DNA from: an uncultured Clostridia bacterium
GTDB taxonomy: Bacteria; Bacillota; Clostridia; Christensenellales; CAG-917
DNA length: 11,490 nt
Reading direction: 5' to 3'
NCBI GenBank assembly: GCA_947629635.1
Contig: CANREO010000021.1
Span: 1-11,490, forward strand
Shown here: piece by piece, positions 1-6,522 of the stretch
Layout: the number at the start of each line of letters is the position of its first letter
Numbering within the stretch: position 1 is the stretch's first letter
The notes under the pieces: generated by a model
Database searches by the model: none
Seen by the model: only the letters and a program-made list of their open reading frames with translations
What the model was told of the DNA's origin: nothing
Program-made: the position numbers and the translations under genes

Positions 1-1
1 T

Positions 2-1111
2 CCACGGTTTTTGGAGGCGTATTTCGATATACTTCATCATCCGTACGAGAACGACGGAGTGGACTTTTGGTGGATAGATTGGCAACAGGGCACTAAGTCG
101 TCCATGCGCGGCCTGGACCCTCTTTGGTTGCTGAATCACTATCACTATATGGATAGTTGCAGAGATGGCAGAACAGGGCTCATCCTTTCAAGGTACGCCG
201 GGCTAGGCTCGCATCGTTATCCGTTGGGTTTTTCCGGCGACACCTTTGTGATGTGGAGCAGTTTGGCGTTTCAACCCTATTTTACGGCGTTGGCGTCCAA
301 TGCCGGTTACACCTGGTGGTCCCACGACATAGGCGGACACGTGCTTGGGCATGGCGATCAGCAGCTCTATTTGAGGTGGGTGCAACTCGGCGTATTTTCG
401 CCTATAAATAGGCTGCACTCCAACACTATGTCGCGCAGCAAGGAGCCTTGGTTATATAATAAAGTAGAAAATATAGCGGTGGACTTTTTGAGATTGAGAC
501 ATCGGCTGTTGCCGTATATATATTCGGCAAACGTGCGCACAGCTAAAGAAGGTCTGCCTTTGATATGCCCGATGTACTACTATGATACGGACGAGCGCGC
601 AAGGAGCGGAAAATATCGAAATCAATATTATTTCGGCGAACAGATGCTCGTGTGCCCCGTCACAAAAAAGGCAAAAGGCGCCGCGAAAATCAAAATTTGG
701 TTGCCCAAAGGGAAATGGACAGACTTTTTTGACGGAAAAACCTACGAGGGAGGCAGGGAATTCAAGTATATATGTCCCCTTGACAGGTATCCGGTCTTTG
801 TGAAAGATGGCGCGATAGTGCCCCTTCTGAAGGACGGCGAACACAATACGATCGATTACAATTCGCTTGAGGTGCGGTTGTATCCGGGCGAAGGCGACTA
901 TGACTTGTACGACGAAGGAGGGCATATAAAATTTTCTATGCGCCGAGATGGCGACGGTTTTGCGCTTGAAACAAATTGCGCAGAGGGTAAAGGCAGCGTC
1001 AAGGATATTGAGTTTAAAATAGAGGGAGGGGAATATGTTTTCGAGAATGGCGGCGATACTATGCGCATAACCGATTTCGATCCCCTTGTGATTTTAAGGC
1101 GAGCAAAGTAG
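2..1111 (+). CDS. Glycoside hydrolase family 31 (alpha-glucosidase-like), C-terminal part, 5' end missing
   Basis: Retaining alpha-glycosidase that cleaves terminal alpha-linked sugars, probably alpha-glucosides. The frame is open from base 2, so the N-terminal beta-sandwich and part of the barrel lie upstream of the window. Numbering from the codon at 11, the motif WWIDWQQG places the predicted nucleophile Asp at residue 23 (bases 77-79). The motif GFSGDTF places the predicted acid/base Asp at residue 77 (239-241). WWSHDIGGH near residue 105 and the following NRLHSN match GH31 substrate-binding segments. The segment WLPKGKWTDFF through PVFVKDGAIVPL is the usual proximal C-terminal beta domain, and the last ~85 residues form a distal beta domain. 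No signal peptide can be judged. The family call is firm; substrate (maltose, isomaltose, xyloside) cannot be read from this fragment. A weak AT-rich hairpin follows the stop, and the next gene has its own promoter. Confidence 0.93.
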   Translation, partial: PRFLEAYFDILHHPYENDGVDFWWIDWQQGTKSSMRGLDPLWLLNHYHYMDSCRDGRTGLILSRYAGLGSHRYPLGFSGDTFVMWSSLAFQPYFTALASNAGYTWWSHDIGGHVLGHGDQQLYLRWVQLGVFSPINRLHSNTMSRSKEPWLYNKVENIAVDFLRLRHRLLPYIYSANVRTAKEGLPLICPMYYYDTDERARSGKYRNQYYFGEQMLVCPVTKKAKGAAKIKIWLPKGKWTDFFDGKTYEGGREFKYICPLDRYPVFVKDGAIVPLLKDGEHNTIDYNSLEVRLYPGEGDYDLYDEGGHIKFSMRRDGDGFALETNCAEGKGSVKDIEFKIEGGEYVFENGGDTMRITDFDPLVILRRAK

Positions 1112-1120
1112 AAATCCGTG

Positions 1121-1148
1121 CAAATTTTTTGAAAATTTGTTTATTTTG
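1121..1148 (+). terminator. Weak AT-rich hairpin after the GH31 gene
   Basis: CAAATTTT (1121-1128) can pair with AAAATTTG (1132-1139) around a 3-base loop, followed by TTTATTTT. The stem has one G-C pair per arm, so it is much weaker than the other terminators in the window. It sits 9 bases after the GH31 stop and just before the -35 box of rplM. It may be a weak terminator or only AT-rich sequence. Confidence 0.35.
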
Positions 1149-1149
1149 C

Positions 1150-1178
1150 TTGACTTATACAATTATATTTAATATTAT
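1150..1178 (+). promoter_or_regulatory. Promoter for rplM-rpsI
   Basis: TTGACT (1150-1155) and TATTAT (1173-1178) are separated by exactly 17 bases, a good match to a housekeeping sigma-A promoter. Transcription would start near 1185 and give a leader of about 98 bases before the L13 start codon. Confidence 0.65.
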
Positions 1179-1204
1179 ATTCAAGCATAAATTTCCGAAT
1201 TTGG

Positions 1205-1282
1205 GATGTTGCCGGGCGGAACTAGCCCCTCTGACCTGCGCTTGCCGATAAGGAAAGTATAATTTTATCGGAGGTCAGCAAT
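1205..1282 (+). promoter_or_regulatory. Structured 5' leader of rplM (candidate L13 leader)
   Basis: Two hairpins are visible. GGGC (1214-1217) pairs with GCCC (1225-1228). A larger stem pairs GACCT (1233-1237) with AGGTC (1272-1276) and CCGATAA (1245-1251) with TTATCGG (1265-1271); the 3' arm is continuous and the 5' arm carries a 7-base bulge (1238-1244). The 3' arm contains the Shine-Dalgarno sequence GGAGGT (1270-1275), so folding would hide the ribosome site. Bacillota are known to carry an L13 leader RNA upstream of rplM that is thought to mediate autoregulation by L13. Assigning this leader to that family is inference from position and structure. Confidence 0.6.
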
Positions 1283-1783
1283 ATGGCTAAGGATTTGTCC
1301 AATATGGCAAAAAACAATAAGTCTTATATGGCAAAGCCCGGCGAAGTTGAGAGCAAGTGGTATATCATCGACGCTACAGATTGCGTGCTCGGCAGACTTG
1401 CTTCTCAAGTTGCGATGATACTCAAGGGCAAAAATAAGCCCGAGTATACGCCCAACGTCGACTGCGGCGACCATGTCATTATAATCAACTGCGAAAAGGT
1501 ACGCCTCACAGGCAAAAAGATGGAGGATAAGTACTATCGCTATCACACCGGTTATATCGGAGGATTAAAGGAATATCAGTACAAGACGCTGATGACTCCA
1601 AACCCCGATTATCCTATTTGCAAGGGCTTCAAGGGCCCGGAGTTTGTGGTCTATAAGGCCGTCAAGGGTATGTTGCCTAAAAACAGCTTGGGCGCAAAAA
1701 TGCTCACCAAACTCCGCGTTTACGTCGGCCCCGAGCATTGCCATGCGGGTCAAAACCCCATGGAGCTCAAACTCAATGACTGA
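1283..1783 (+). CDS. rplM: 50S ribosomal protein L13
   Basis: Component of the large ribosomal subunit that binds 23S rRNA early in assembly. The body is a clear L13: WYIIDATDCVLGRLAS, then EYTPNVDCGDHVIIIN with KVRLTGKK, the YYRYHTGYIGGLK segment, and AVKGMLPKNSLGAKM followed by KLRVYVGPEHCHAGQNP. At 166 residues it is longer than the usual ~142-148, because about 11 residues precede the conserved N-terminus, which aligns from about residue 13 (KSYMAKP). In-frame ATGs at 1304 and 1328 are alternatives, but GGAGGT ends 7 bases before 1283, which favours this start. It is first in the operon with rpsI, 10 bases upstream, and is probably controlled by the hairpin leader in front of it. Confidence 0.97.
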   Translation: MAKDLSNMAKNNKSYMAKPGEVESKWYIIDATDCVLGRLASQVAMILKGKNKPEYTPNVDCGDHVIIINCEKVRLTGKKMEDKYYRYHTGYIGGLKEYQYKTLMTPNPDYPICKGFKGPEFVVYKAVKGMLPKNSLGAKMLTKLRVYVGPEHCHAGQNPMELKLND

Positions 1784-1793
1784 GAGGTGAAAT

Positions 1794-2207
1794 ATGGCTA
1801 CTAAAAAGACCAAGAAGATCCAATATCTCGGCACGGGCAGGAGAAAAACCGCAATCGCAAGAGTAAGGCTCATACCCGGCGGCGAGGGCGCAATCATCAT
1901 CAACAAGCGCACGATCGACGAGTACTTTCCTCTTGACACGATGAAACTCATCGTCAATCAACCTCTTGTGGCGACATCCACCAAAGACAAGTTTGACGTT
2001 TATGTCAACGTCTACGGCGGCGGCTATACGGGGCAGGCGGGCGCGATCCGTCACGGCATAGCAAGAGCGCTGTGCGTCGCCGATGCAGAGGCATACAGAG
2101 CTATTCTCAAGAGAGAGGGCTATCTCACTCGCGATCCGAGAGCCAAAGAACGCAAAAAGTACGGATTGCATAAAGCGCGCAAGGCGCCTCAATTCTCGAA
2201 GCGTTAA
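1794..2207 (+). CDS. rpsI: 30S ribosomal protein S9
   Basis: Small-subunit protein whose C-terminal tail reaches the P-site tRNA. Diagnostic features are YLGTGRRKTAIARVRL at residues ~11-26, the NVYGGGYTGQAGAIRHGIARAL block near residues 72-91, and RDPRAKERKKYGLHKARKAPQFSKR at the end. The terminal Ser-Lys-Arg tail is conserved and functionally important in S9. The length of 137 residues is normal. GAGAGGTGA overlaps the rplM stop and sits just before the ATG, suggesting translational coupling. rplM-rpsI is a near-universal bacterial gene pair. A strong intrinsic terminator follows 53 bases after the stop. Confidence 0.98.
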   Translation: MATKKTKKIQYLGTGRRKTAIARVRLIPGGEGAIIINKRTIDEYFPLDTMKLIVNQPLVATSTKDKFDVYVNVYGGGYTGQAGAIRHGIARALCVADAEAYRAILKREGYLTRDPRAKERKKYGLHKARKAPQFSKR

Positions 2208-2260
2208 AGCATGTGGACAAGTCCGCAATATCGGGCTTAAACTCATTTCTAGATCTAATA

Positions 2261-2287
2261 AAAACCGCCGGAATTCGGCGGTTTTTT
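2261..2287 (+). terminator. Intrinsic terminator of rplM-rpsI
   Basis: CCGCCG (2265-2270) pairs with CGGCGG (2276-2281) around the loop GAATT. The stem is extended by AAAA/TTTT pairs and followed by six T residues (2282-2287). An A run on the 5' side means it could also stop minus-strand transcription leaving the flavoprotein gene at 2499. Confidence 0.9.
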
Positions 2288-2498
2288 ATAATAATACTTC
2301 AAATTTTCTATCTGGGCTTATGCCTGTACGGCAGAAAACATTATCAACTGCATGTGATGTATGGCGTTGTCAACGCGATTATATCATCCGCCGCCGATAA
2401 AGATTGAGACAAAAAAATCGTCTCTGCATTCGCTCCCCTATAAAAATACATCGAATCCTTATCCGCATTAGATGTGTTTTTGTTTAGTTGAACTATCT

Positions 2499-3038
2499 TC
2501 ATACATTTGCGCCCATTTCGTAGGCTTGCTTGAGCTCCTGCCTGCCTTCTATATCACCGGGATTGGTTACGCCGCCGCAAAACACGGAACCTTTGAGCGT
2601 CGCCTTGTCAAAGCATTCCACCCAACCTTGGATCGAACTGATCGCACGTTTGGGTACGTCTTCTCCCTCTTCGGCAGCGGCGGAGAGGAAATAAACTTCG
2701 CGGAATTTATAGTCGGCGCAGAAAAGGGGATTTCCTCTATCAAGCATCGTCTTGAGCTGTCCGCTGATATTGTAATAGTAAATCGGCGACGCGAACACCA
2801 ATACGTCAGCATGATGCATCTTCTGCTCGATTATATCGCCATCGTCGCGCAAAACGCATCGAAGCAACTTCTGACAGGCAAAGCAACCGCGGCAATAGTT
2901 TATCTGTTGTCGCGCGAGCGTCACCATTTCGACGCTGTGTCCGGCGTCTTTTGCGCCGTTTGCGAAAGCGATAGCCAGCGCTTCCGAATTGCTGCCCTTG
3001 CGCGGACTGCTTGATATAATCAGTATGTGTTTTTCCAT
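2499..3038 (-). CDS. Flavodoxin-fold NAD(P)H-dependent oxidoreductase / iron-sulfur flavoprotein-like
   Basis: Soluble redox protein of 179 residues, predicted to bind FMN and pass electrons from NAD(P)H or ferredoxin. The N-terminus IISSSPRKGSNSEA (residues 7-20) is the FMN-phosphate loop of the NADPH-dependent FMN reductase/Isf group, and FASPIYYYNISGQLKTMLDR (82-101) is the second flavin-contacting segment. Between them lie Cys49, Cys52, Cys55 and Cys61 with spacing CX2CX2CX5C. That is the compact arrangement that binds a 4Fe-4S cluster in archaeal iron-sulfur flavoprotein; whether a cluster is present here is inference. The start at 3038 is supported by AGAGG about 7 bases upstream. It lies 28 bases downstream of the hydrolase stop on the same strand, so the two are probably co-transcribed. 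The substrate is unknown. Confidence 0.88.
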   Translation of the reverse strand: MEKHILIISSSPRKGSNSEALAIAFANGAKDAGHSVEMVTLARQQINYCRGCFACQKLLRCVLRDDGDIIEQKMHHADVLVFASPIYYYNISGQLKTMLDRGNPLFCADYKFREVYFLSAAAEEGEDVPKRAISSIQGWVECFDKATLKGSVFCGGVTNPGDIEGRQELKQAYEMGANV

Positions 3039-3066
3039 ATGTTTACCTCTTGACTACAGACTGTCA

Positions 3067-4041
3067 TCATTTCAGATATTCTCTGTAAAATGCCTCGATC
3101 CTGCAAAACGGAATGTACTTGTATTTGTCGTATAAATCGGTGTGGGACGCGTCTTTTACTATGTGTAAAAACTTGTTGTCGCCCTTCAATTTTTTATAAG
3201 CGTCCTTACTGAAATATAGCGAATGCGCCTTTTCGCCATGTACAAGCAAAACCGCGCTTCTTATCTCGTGAGCATAGCTCAAAATCGGCATGTTTATGAA
3301 AGAGAGCGCAGAGGTCTTGTTCCAACCTCCGTTTGAATTCAATGAGCGAGCGTGATAACCGCGATCGGTCTTATAATAGGCAAAATAATCCTTCACATAT
3401 TGAGGAGCGTCCTCCGCTACGGCGTCGGGAAGTCCGCCCGCAAGTTCGGGTTCTCCTTTTGCAAAATCGACTGTTCTTTGCGCATTCAGCGACTTTTTCA
3501 ACTCAAAACGTGCATCTGAACTGTCATTTAGGTCAAAATATCCATTTGCGTTTACCCTTGACATATCATACATTGTCGATGCAACGGTGGCCTTTATACG
3601 GGTATCGATCGCCGCCGCGTTGAGCGCCATTCCTCCCCAGCCGCAGATGCCGAGTATGCCTATTTTTGCGCTGTCCGCCTCTTTAAGATTGCTGAGAAAG
3701 TCTACAGCAGCGCAAAAATCTTCGGTGTTGATGTCGGGGGACGCTACGTAACGCGGCATGCCGCCGCTCTCGCCCGTGTACGAGGGATCAAAAGCAACTG
3801 TGACGAAGCCCCTTGCTGCAAGCTCTTGGGCATAGAGTCCCGACGATTGTTCCTTGACTGCGCCGAAAGGACCACATACCGCTATTGCCGGCAATTTGCC
3901 GTCGCACTCAAGCGGCAGATACATATCGGCAGCCAACGTTATGCCATAACGATTGTCAAAAGTAACCTTGCTGTGTCGTACTTTGTTGCTTTTGGGAAAC
4001 ACCTTGTCCCACTCGTCCGACAAAATAAGTTTATCCTTCAT
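3067..4041 (-). CDS. Alpha/beta hydrolase (dienelactone-hydrolase/YcjY-like) with Trp at the usual Ser position
   Basis: A 324-residue cytoplasmic alpha/beta-hydrolase-fold protein with no signal peptide. Recognisable elements are the core strand LPAIAVCGPFG with AVKEQ (residues 50-65, oxyanion-hole region), the elbow GILGICGWGGMAL (128-140), LLVHGEKAHSLYF after strand 7 (265-277), and the conserved ASHTDLYD (298-305), whose His300 would be the catalytic base. At the elbow, related proteins usually read C-x-S-x-G; here the serine position is Trp135 and the neighbouring Cys133 is the only obvious nucleophile. From memory, the GICGWGG variant recurs in anaerobe homologues, so it may define a subfamily. 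AAGGAG sits 7 bases upstream of the ATG at 4041, and a promoter lies at 4072-4101. It is the first gene of a two-gene operon with the flavoprotein. The substrate is unknown. Confidence 0.86.
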   Translation of the reverse strand: MKDKLILSDEWDKVFPKSNKVRHSKVTFDNRYGITLAADMYLPLECDGKLPAIAVCGPFGAVKEQSSGLYAQELAARGFVTVAFDPSYTGESGGMPRYVASPDINTEDFCAAVDFLSNLKEADSAKIGILGICGWGGMALNAAAIDTRIKATVASTMYDMSRVNANGYFDLNDSSDARFELKKSLNAQRTVDFAKGEPELAGGLPDAVAEDAPQYVKDYFAYYKTDRGYHARSLNSNGGWNKTSALSFINMPILSYAHEIRSAVLLVHGEKAHSLYFSKDAYKKLKGDNKFLHIVKDASHTDLYDKYKYIPFCRIEAFYREYLK

Positions 4042-4071
4042 AAAGTCTCCTTATTTATCGTTATTTTCAAT

Positions 4072-4101
4072 AGTTTAGAACGATTTCTCACTGCTTGTCA
4101 A
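4072..4101 (-). promoter_or_regulatory. Promoter for the hydrolase-flavoprotein operon
   Basis: Read on the minus strand, TTGACA (4101-4096) is followed after 18 bases by TAAACT (4077-4072). The predicted start near 4065 leaves a leader of about 25 bases containing the AAGGAG ribosome site. Confidence 0.55.
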
Positions 4102-4193
4102 TAGTGCTCGCAAATTTTGATCTCATTTATTTCGAGCATGCGCGAGTTTGGATAATTTCTTTTTGCAAAACGACCGTACGACAAAATATTGCG

Positions 4194-4222
4194 TTGACTA
4201 AACTTGTCAAATACAATATAAT
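4194..4222 (+). promoter_or_regulatory. Near-consensus promoter for the zinc-ribbon / ECF / DUF1893 operon
   Basis: TTGACT (4194-4199) and a perfect TATAAT (4217-4222) are spaced by 17 bases. Transcription should begin near 4229, leaving a leader of only about 15 bases with AAGGAG (4232-4237) six bases before the ATG. There is no room for a riboswitch or attenuator in front of the first gene. Confidence 0.75.
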
Positions 4223-4243
4223 TGAACATATAAGGAGAACGGC

Positions 4244-5338
4244 ATGGCCCCAAAATCATTCAAATGCAAAAAGTGTCAATCAGAGGTCGTCATTGATGTC
4301 ACGTTGCCCAAGTTGACATGTCCGCAATGCGGTCAGAAGTACAATAACAAATATTTTGTATCATCCCCAAACGAAGAAGTTAAGGATGAGATAGTCGCAA
4401 AAGAGCAACCGCCGGAAGATACAGTTGCGGCAGAGCAGGCTGTGTCTGAGGATATCGTACAAAGCGCAGAGGCAAAACCGATAGAATCTGTCCGAGAATT
4501 TACGGCTGAAGAGAAGCCCGTAGTTGCGGAAGCGCCCGTATCGGAAGAGGAGAAGCCCTCCGTCGAGGTGGCGGTATCTGAAGAGGAAACGGCTGTTGTG
4601 ACGGGGAGTGAGGCGCAAGCCGAAATCGAAGGCGAGTCCAATGAGGATCTAACTGACGAAGTCAGTGTTGCGGACGAGCGCGGAGCAGAGAGCGAAGAAG
4701 GCGAGATCTCTTACGATGCAGTCGCCTCCGAAACCGAGTTGCCGAACTTAGACGAAGATGATAATTACGCGGCCACGGAACAAACCGAATGTGCCGAAAC
4801 GCAAACCTCGGGGAAATCAGGGTCAAGCGAAAAGGAAATAGTCGCTTTTAAGGTTAAGAGAACTTCGGGAGTCGTACTGTTGTTGCTTTCCATGATATAT
4901 TTGGCCGGCGCGATAGTGCTTATATATTTCAACGGCACGCAGGCAATATTCGATTATGCTCATCATGTGCTCTTTGCGATCGTGTTGATAACCGCTTTTG
5001 CGGGCTCGGTCAGCATAGCGAATGTGCAGTTGAAATATGCCGATACTTTGCCCAAACGCGTGCGAGACGCCAAGATAACGGTATACACGTTTTGCATTAT
5101 ATTTACTCTTGCCACTATTGGGTTGATGTGTTATACGGTGTTTTGGGACGCTGCGGCTAAACTTCTAAACACATTGATCACGGATATGATGATCACAAAA
5201 AAATTCGATTTTGTACAATATCTCAAAAACATATTCAGCGGCGAAAAGGCGCTGGCGTTCATATTGTCTATAATCGGGCTCGGCTATTTTTCGTACAGAA
5301 TAGACGAAGCGCGTAAAAGATACGGTAAAAAAATATAG
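4244..5338 (+). CDS. Zinc-ribbon membrane protein with long acidic linker, function unknown
   Basis: I do not recognise a named family for the whole protein (364 residues). The N-terminus holds a zinc ribbon: Cys8 and Cys11 in FKCKKCQ, and Cys26 and Cys29 in LTCPQCGQKY. Residues ~40-200 are a low-complexity linker very rich in Glu, Ala, Val and Ser with repeated VSEEE/VAEAPVSEE-like phrases, presumably disordered. The C-terminal third has four predicted membrane helices at about 209-230, 240-261, 277-300 and 333-352, ending in a basic tail (RKRYGKK). The likely topology places both the ribbon and the tail in the cytoplasm. It is the first gene of an operon; the ECF S component follows 15 bases after its stop. 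The start is set by AAGGAG and the adjacent promoter. The neighbourhood suggests a membrane role but not a specific one. Confidence 0.82.
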   Translation: MAPKSFKCKKCQSEVVIDVTLPKLTCPQCGQKYNNKYFVSSPNEEVKDEIVAKEQPPEDTVAAEQAVSEDIVQSAEAKPIESVREFTAEEKPVVAEAPVSEEEKPSVEVAVSEEETAVVTGSEAQAEIEGESNEDLTDEVSVADERGAESEEGEISYDAVASETELPNLDEDDNYAATEQTECAETQTSGKSGSSEKEIVAFKVKRTSGVVLLLLSMIYLAGAIVLIYFNGTQAIFDYAHHVLFAIVLITAFAGSVSIANVQLKYADTLPKRVRDAKITVYTFCIIFTLATIGLMCYTVFWDAAAKLLNTLITDMMITKKFDFVQYLKNIFSGEKALAFILSIIGLGYFSYRIDEARKRYGKKI

Positions 5339-5353
5339 AGAGGTGCATTTATT

Positions 5354-5926
5354 ATGTTAAACGCTGTGCTTAAAGATAAGTCGGTCGCATTCAAAATTTC
5401 CATAAAAGCGATGGTGGCGGCAATACTTATCGTACTTGCGGTCGGCTTGCCTCAAATTTTCCATATTGTCGGCGGCGCACAGGCAGGCGGAATTTATATG
5501 CCGATGTATGCTCCGGCATTGCTTGCCGGATGTCTGCTCGGCTGGCAATGGGGTCTTGCCGTAGGAGCTTTGTCGCCGATAGTAAGCTTCGGTTTCACGA
5601 CGCTTGCGCTAGGCTCCGCAATGCCCATGTTGGATAGATTGCCCTATATGACCATAGAGATCGCCATATTTGGGCTTGTTACGGGCCTCTTTGCCAAAAA
5701 GATCCAAAATAATCCCGTTGTCGCGTTTCCGGCAGTTCTCTTTGCCGAGGCTATGGGAAGAGTATTTTATGTCATATACAACCTCATTGCGGGCAAAACC
5801 TTCGCGTATCTTTGGAGTTCCGTGCAAACGAGTTTTACAGGGCTCTTCCTGCAAGCCGTCATACTTCCGATCATAGTCGTCGTACTTGCCAAACTGCTGA
5901 TAAAGGAAAATAAAGATGTCGAGTGA
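5354..5926 (+). CDS. ECF transporter S component (substrate unknown)
   Basis: Membrane protein of 190 residues resembling substrate-binding (S) subunits of energy-coupling-factor importers, which capture a vitamin or similar micronutrient and use a shared EcfA-EcfA'-EcfT motor. About six hydrophobic segments are visible: roughly 16-36, 50-70, 70-90, 97-114, 121-146 and 162-184. The motif YMPMYAPALLAGCLLGWQWGLAVG (48-71) has the pattern of S components whose second helix begins with a Pro/Met-rich turn. Length and hydrophobicity fit the family. No motor genes are present in the window, which is normal for group II ECF systems with a shared motor. The ribosome site AGAGAGGTG overlaps the end of the upstream gene, and the downstream DUF1893 gene overlaps this one by 11 bases. 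The substrate cannot be deduced, and no riboswitch is seen. Confidence 0.85.
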   Translation: MLNAVLKDKSVAFKISIKAMVAAILIVLAVGLPQIFHIVGGAQAGGIYMPMYAPALLAGCLLGWQWGLAVGALSPIVSFGFTTLALGSAMPMLDRLPYMTIEIAIFGLVTGLFAKKIQNNPVVAFPAVLFAEAMGRVFYVIYNLIAGKTFAYLWSSVQTSFTGLFLQAVILPIIVVVLAKLLIKENKDVE

Positions 5927-6329
5927 CCTATCGTCGCTTTTGGGCGAAGGCGTGAATCTTGTCGTATCCAAGGACGGAGATAATTTCCTGTATAATGAAA
6001 AAGGGATAACGACGCTTGTGCGTCTGCTTTCGGACGGATCGACAAAATTGCGAGGCGCTCGTGTAGCGGATAAAATCGTGGGCAGGGCGGCGGCTCTCCT
6101 TATGGCGTTGGGCGGAGTGCGCGAAGTTTATGCCGAGACGTTGAGCAAAGGCGCGCAAGACGTCTTTGAAAAATATGCGATCCCTTGCGCCTACGGCACT
6201 CTTACCGAAAATATAATCAACCGCTCGGGCACGGACATATGCCCAATGGAAAAGGCAGTGCTTGGCATAGACGACCCCGAGGAGGCATTGAGAGCCGTGA
6301 AGGCAAAACTTGCCGATATGTCGAAGTGA
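5916..6329 (+). CDS. DUF1893 domain protein (cytidine-deaminase-like fold)
   Basis: A 137-residue soluble protein matching the DUF1893 family over its full length. Characteristic segments are LVVSKDGDNFLYNEKGITTLVRLL (15-38), GARVADKIVGRAAALLM (47-63) and INRSGTDICPME (101-112). A structure of a Thermotoga member (TM1506) is known from the literature to have a deaminase-like fold without the usual catalytic zinc site. In agreement, this protein has neither the H/C-x-E nor the P-C-x-x-C deaminase motif; the positions instead read ADKIVGRAAA and ICPME. The function is unknown. The ATG lies inside the end of the S-component gene (11-base overlap) with AAAGGAAA in front of it, pointing to tight translational coupling. 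It is the last gene before a hairpin with a T tract. Confidence 0.88.
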   Translation: MSSDLSSLLGEGVNLVVSKDGDNFLYNEKGITTLVRLLSDGSTKLRGARVADKIVGRAAALLMALGGVREVYAETLSKGAQDVFEKYAIPCAYGTLTENIINRSGTDICPMEKAVLGIDDPEEALRAVKAKLADMSK

Positions 6330-6344
6330 AAAAGACGTGCGCTA

Positions 6345-6379
6345 CGCCCCTGACAAATGTCATGAGGGCGCCGTTTTTT
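6345..6379 (+). terminator. Intrinsic terminator after the DUF1893 gene
   Basis: CGCCC (6345-6349) and TGAC (6351-6354) pair with GTCA (6359-6362) and GGGCG (6366-6370). The stem has a small internal loop and an AAAT tip. Three bases later comes a run of six T residues (6374-6379). It ends the three-gene operon immediately before the tRNA promoter. Confidence 0.7.
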
Positions 6380-6381
6380 GT

Positions 6382-6410
6382 TTGACAAGTACTTCGGAAT
6401 AGTATACAAT
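6382..6410 (+). promoter_or_regulatory. Promoter for tRNA-Leu
   Basis: A perfect TTGACA (6382-6387) is followed after 17 bases by TACAAT (6405-6410). Transcription would start near 6417, about 10 bases before the mature tRNA 5' end. This is a strong stable-RNA-type promoter. Confidence 0.75.
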
Positions 6411-6426
6411 GCTTATGCTGTCGTCT

Positions 6427-6513
6427 GCGGACATGGCGAAATTGGCAGACGCGCAAGATTCAGGATCTTGTGAGCTTAAGCTCATATGGGTTCAAGTCCC
6501 TTTGTCCGCACCA
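6427..6513 (+). tRNA. tRNA-Leu (anticodon CAG)
   Basis: Acceptor arm GCGGACA (6427-6433) pairs with TGTCCGC (6503-6509), followed by discriminator A and an encoded CCA. The anticodon arm is CAAGA-TT-CAG-GA-TCTTG (6454-6470) with CAG at 6461-6463, reading leucine CUG codons. A long class II variable arm TGAGC-TTAA-GCTCA (6471-6484) and a T loop TTCAAGT within GGG/CCC confirm a leucine tRNA. It is a single tRNA gene with its own promoter and terminator. Confidence 0.97.
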
Positions 6514-6522
6514 AAATACGAG

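Noticed and set aside
452..925. A 157-codon minus-strand reading frame
   Set aside because: It is antisense to the GH31 catalytic and C-terminal domains, with no ribosome site.
2406..2424. GAGAC...GTCTC inverted repeat as a terminator for the minus-strand flavoprotein operon
   Set aside because: The stem is only 5 bp and the T run lies in the loop rather than after the stem. The bidirectional hairpin at 2261-2287 is a better candidate.
2472..3014. A 180-codon plus-strand reading frame
   Set aside because: It is antisense to the flavoprotein with its FMN loop and cysteine motif, and the product matches nothing I recognise.
4223..5353. A riboswitch controlling the ECF S component
   Set aside because: The leader of the operon is only ~15 bases and the gap before the S-component gene is 15 bases, so there is no space for a sensor domain.
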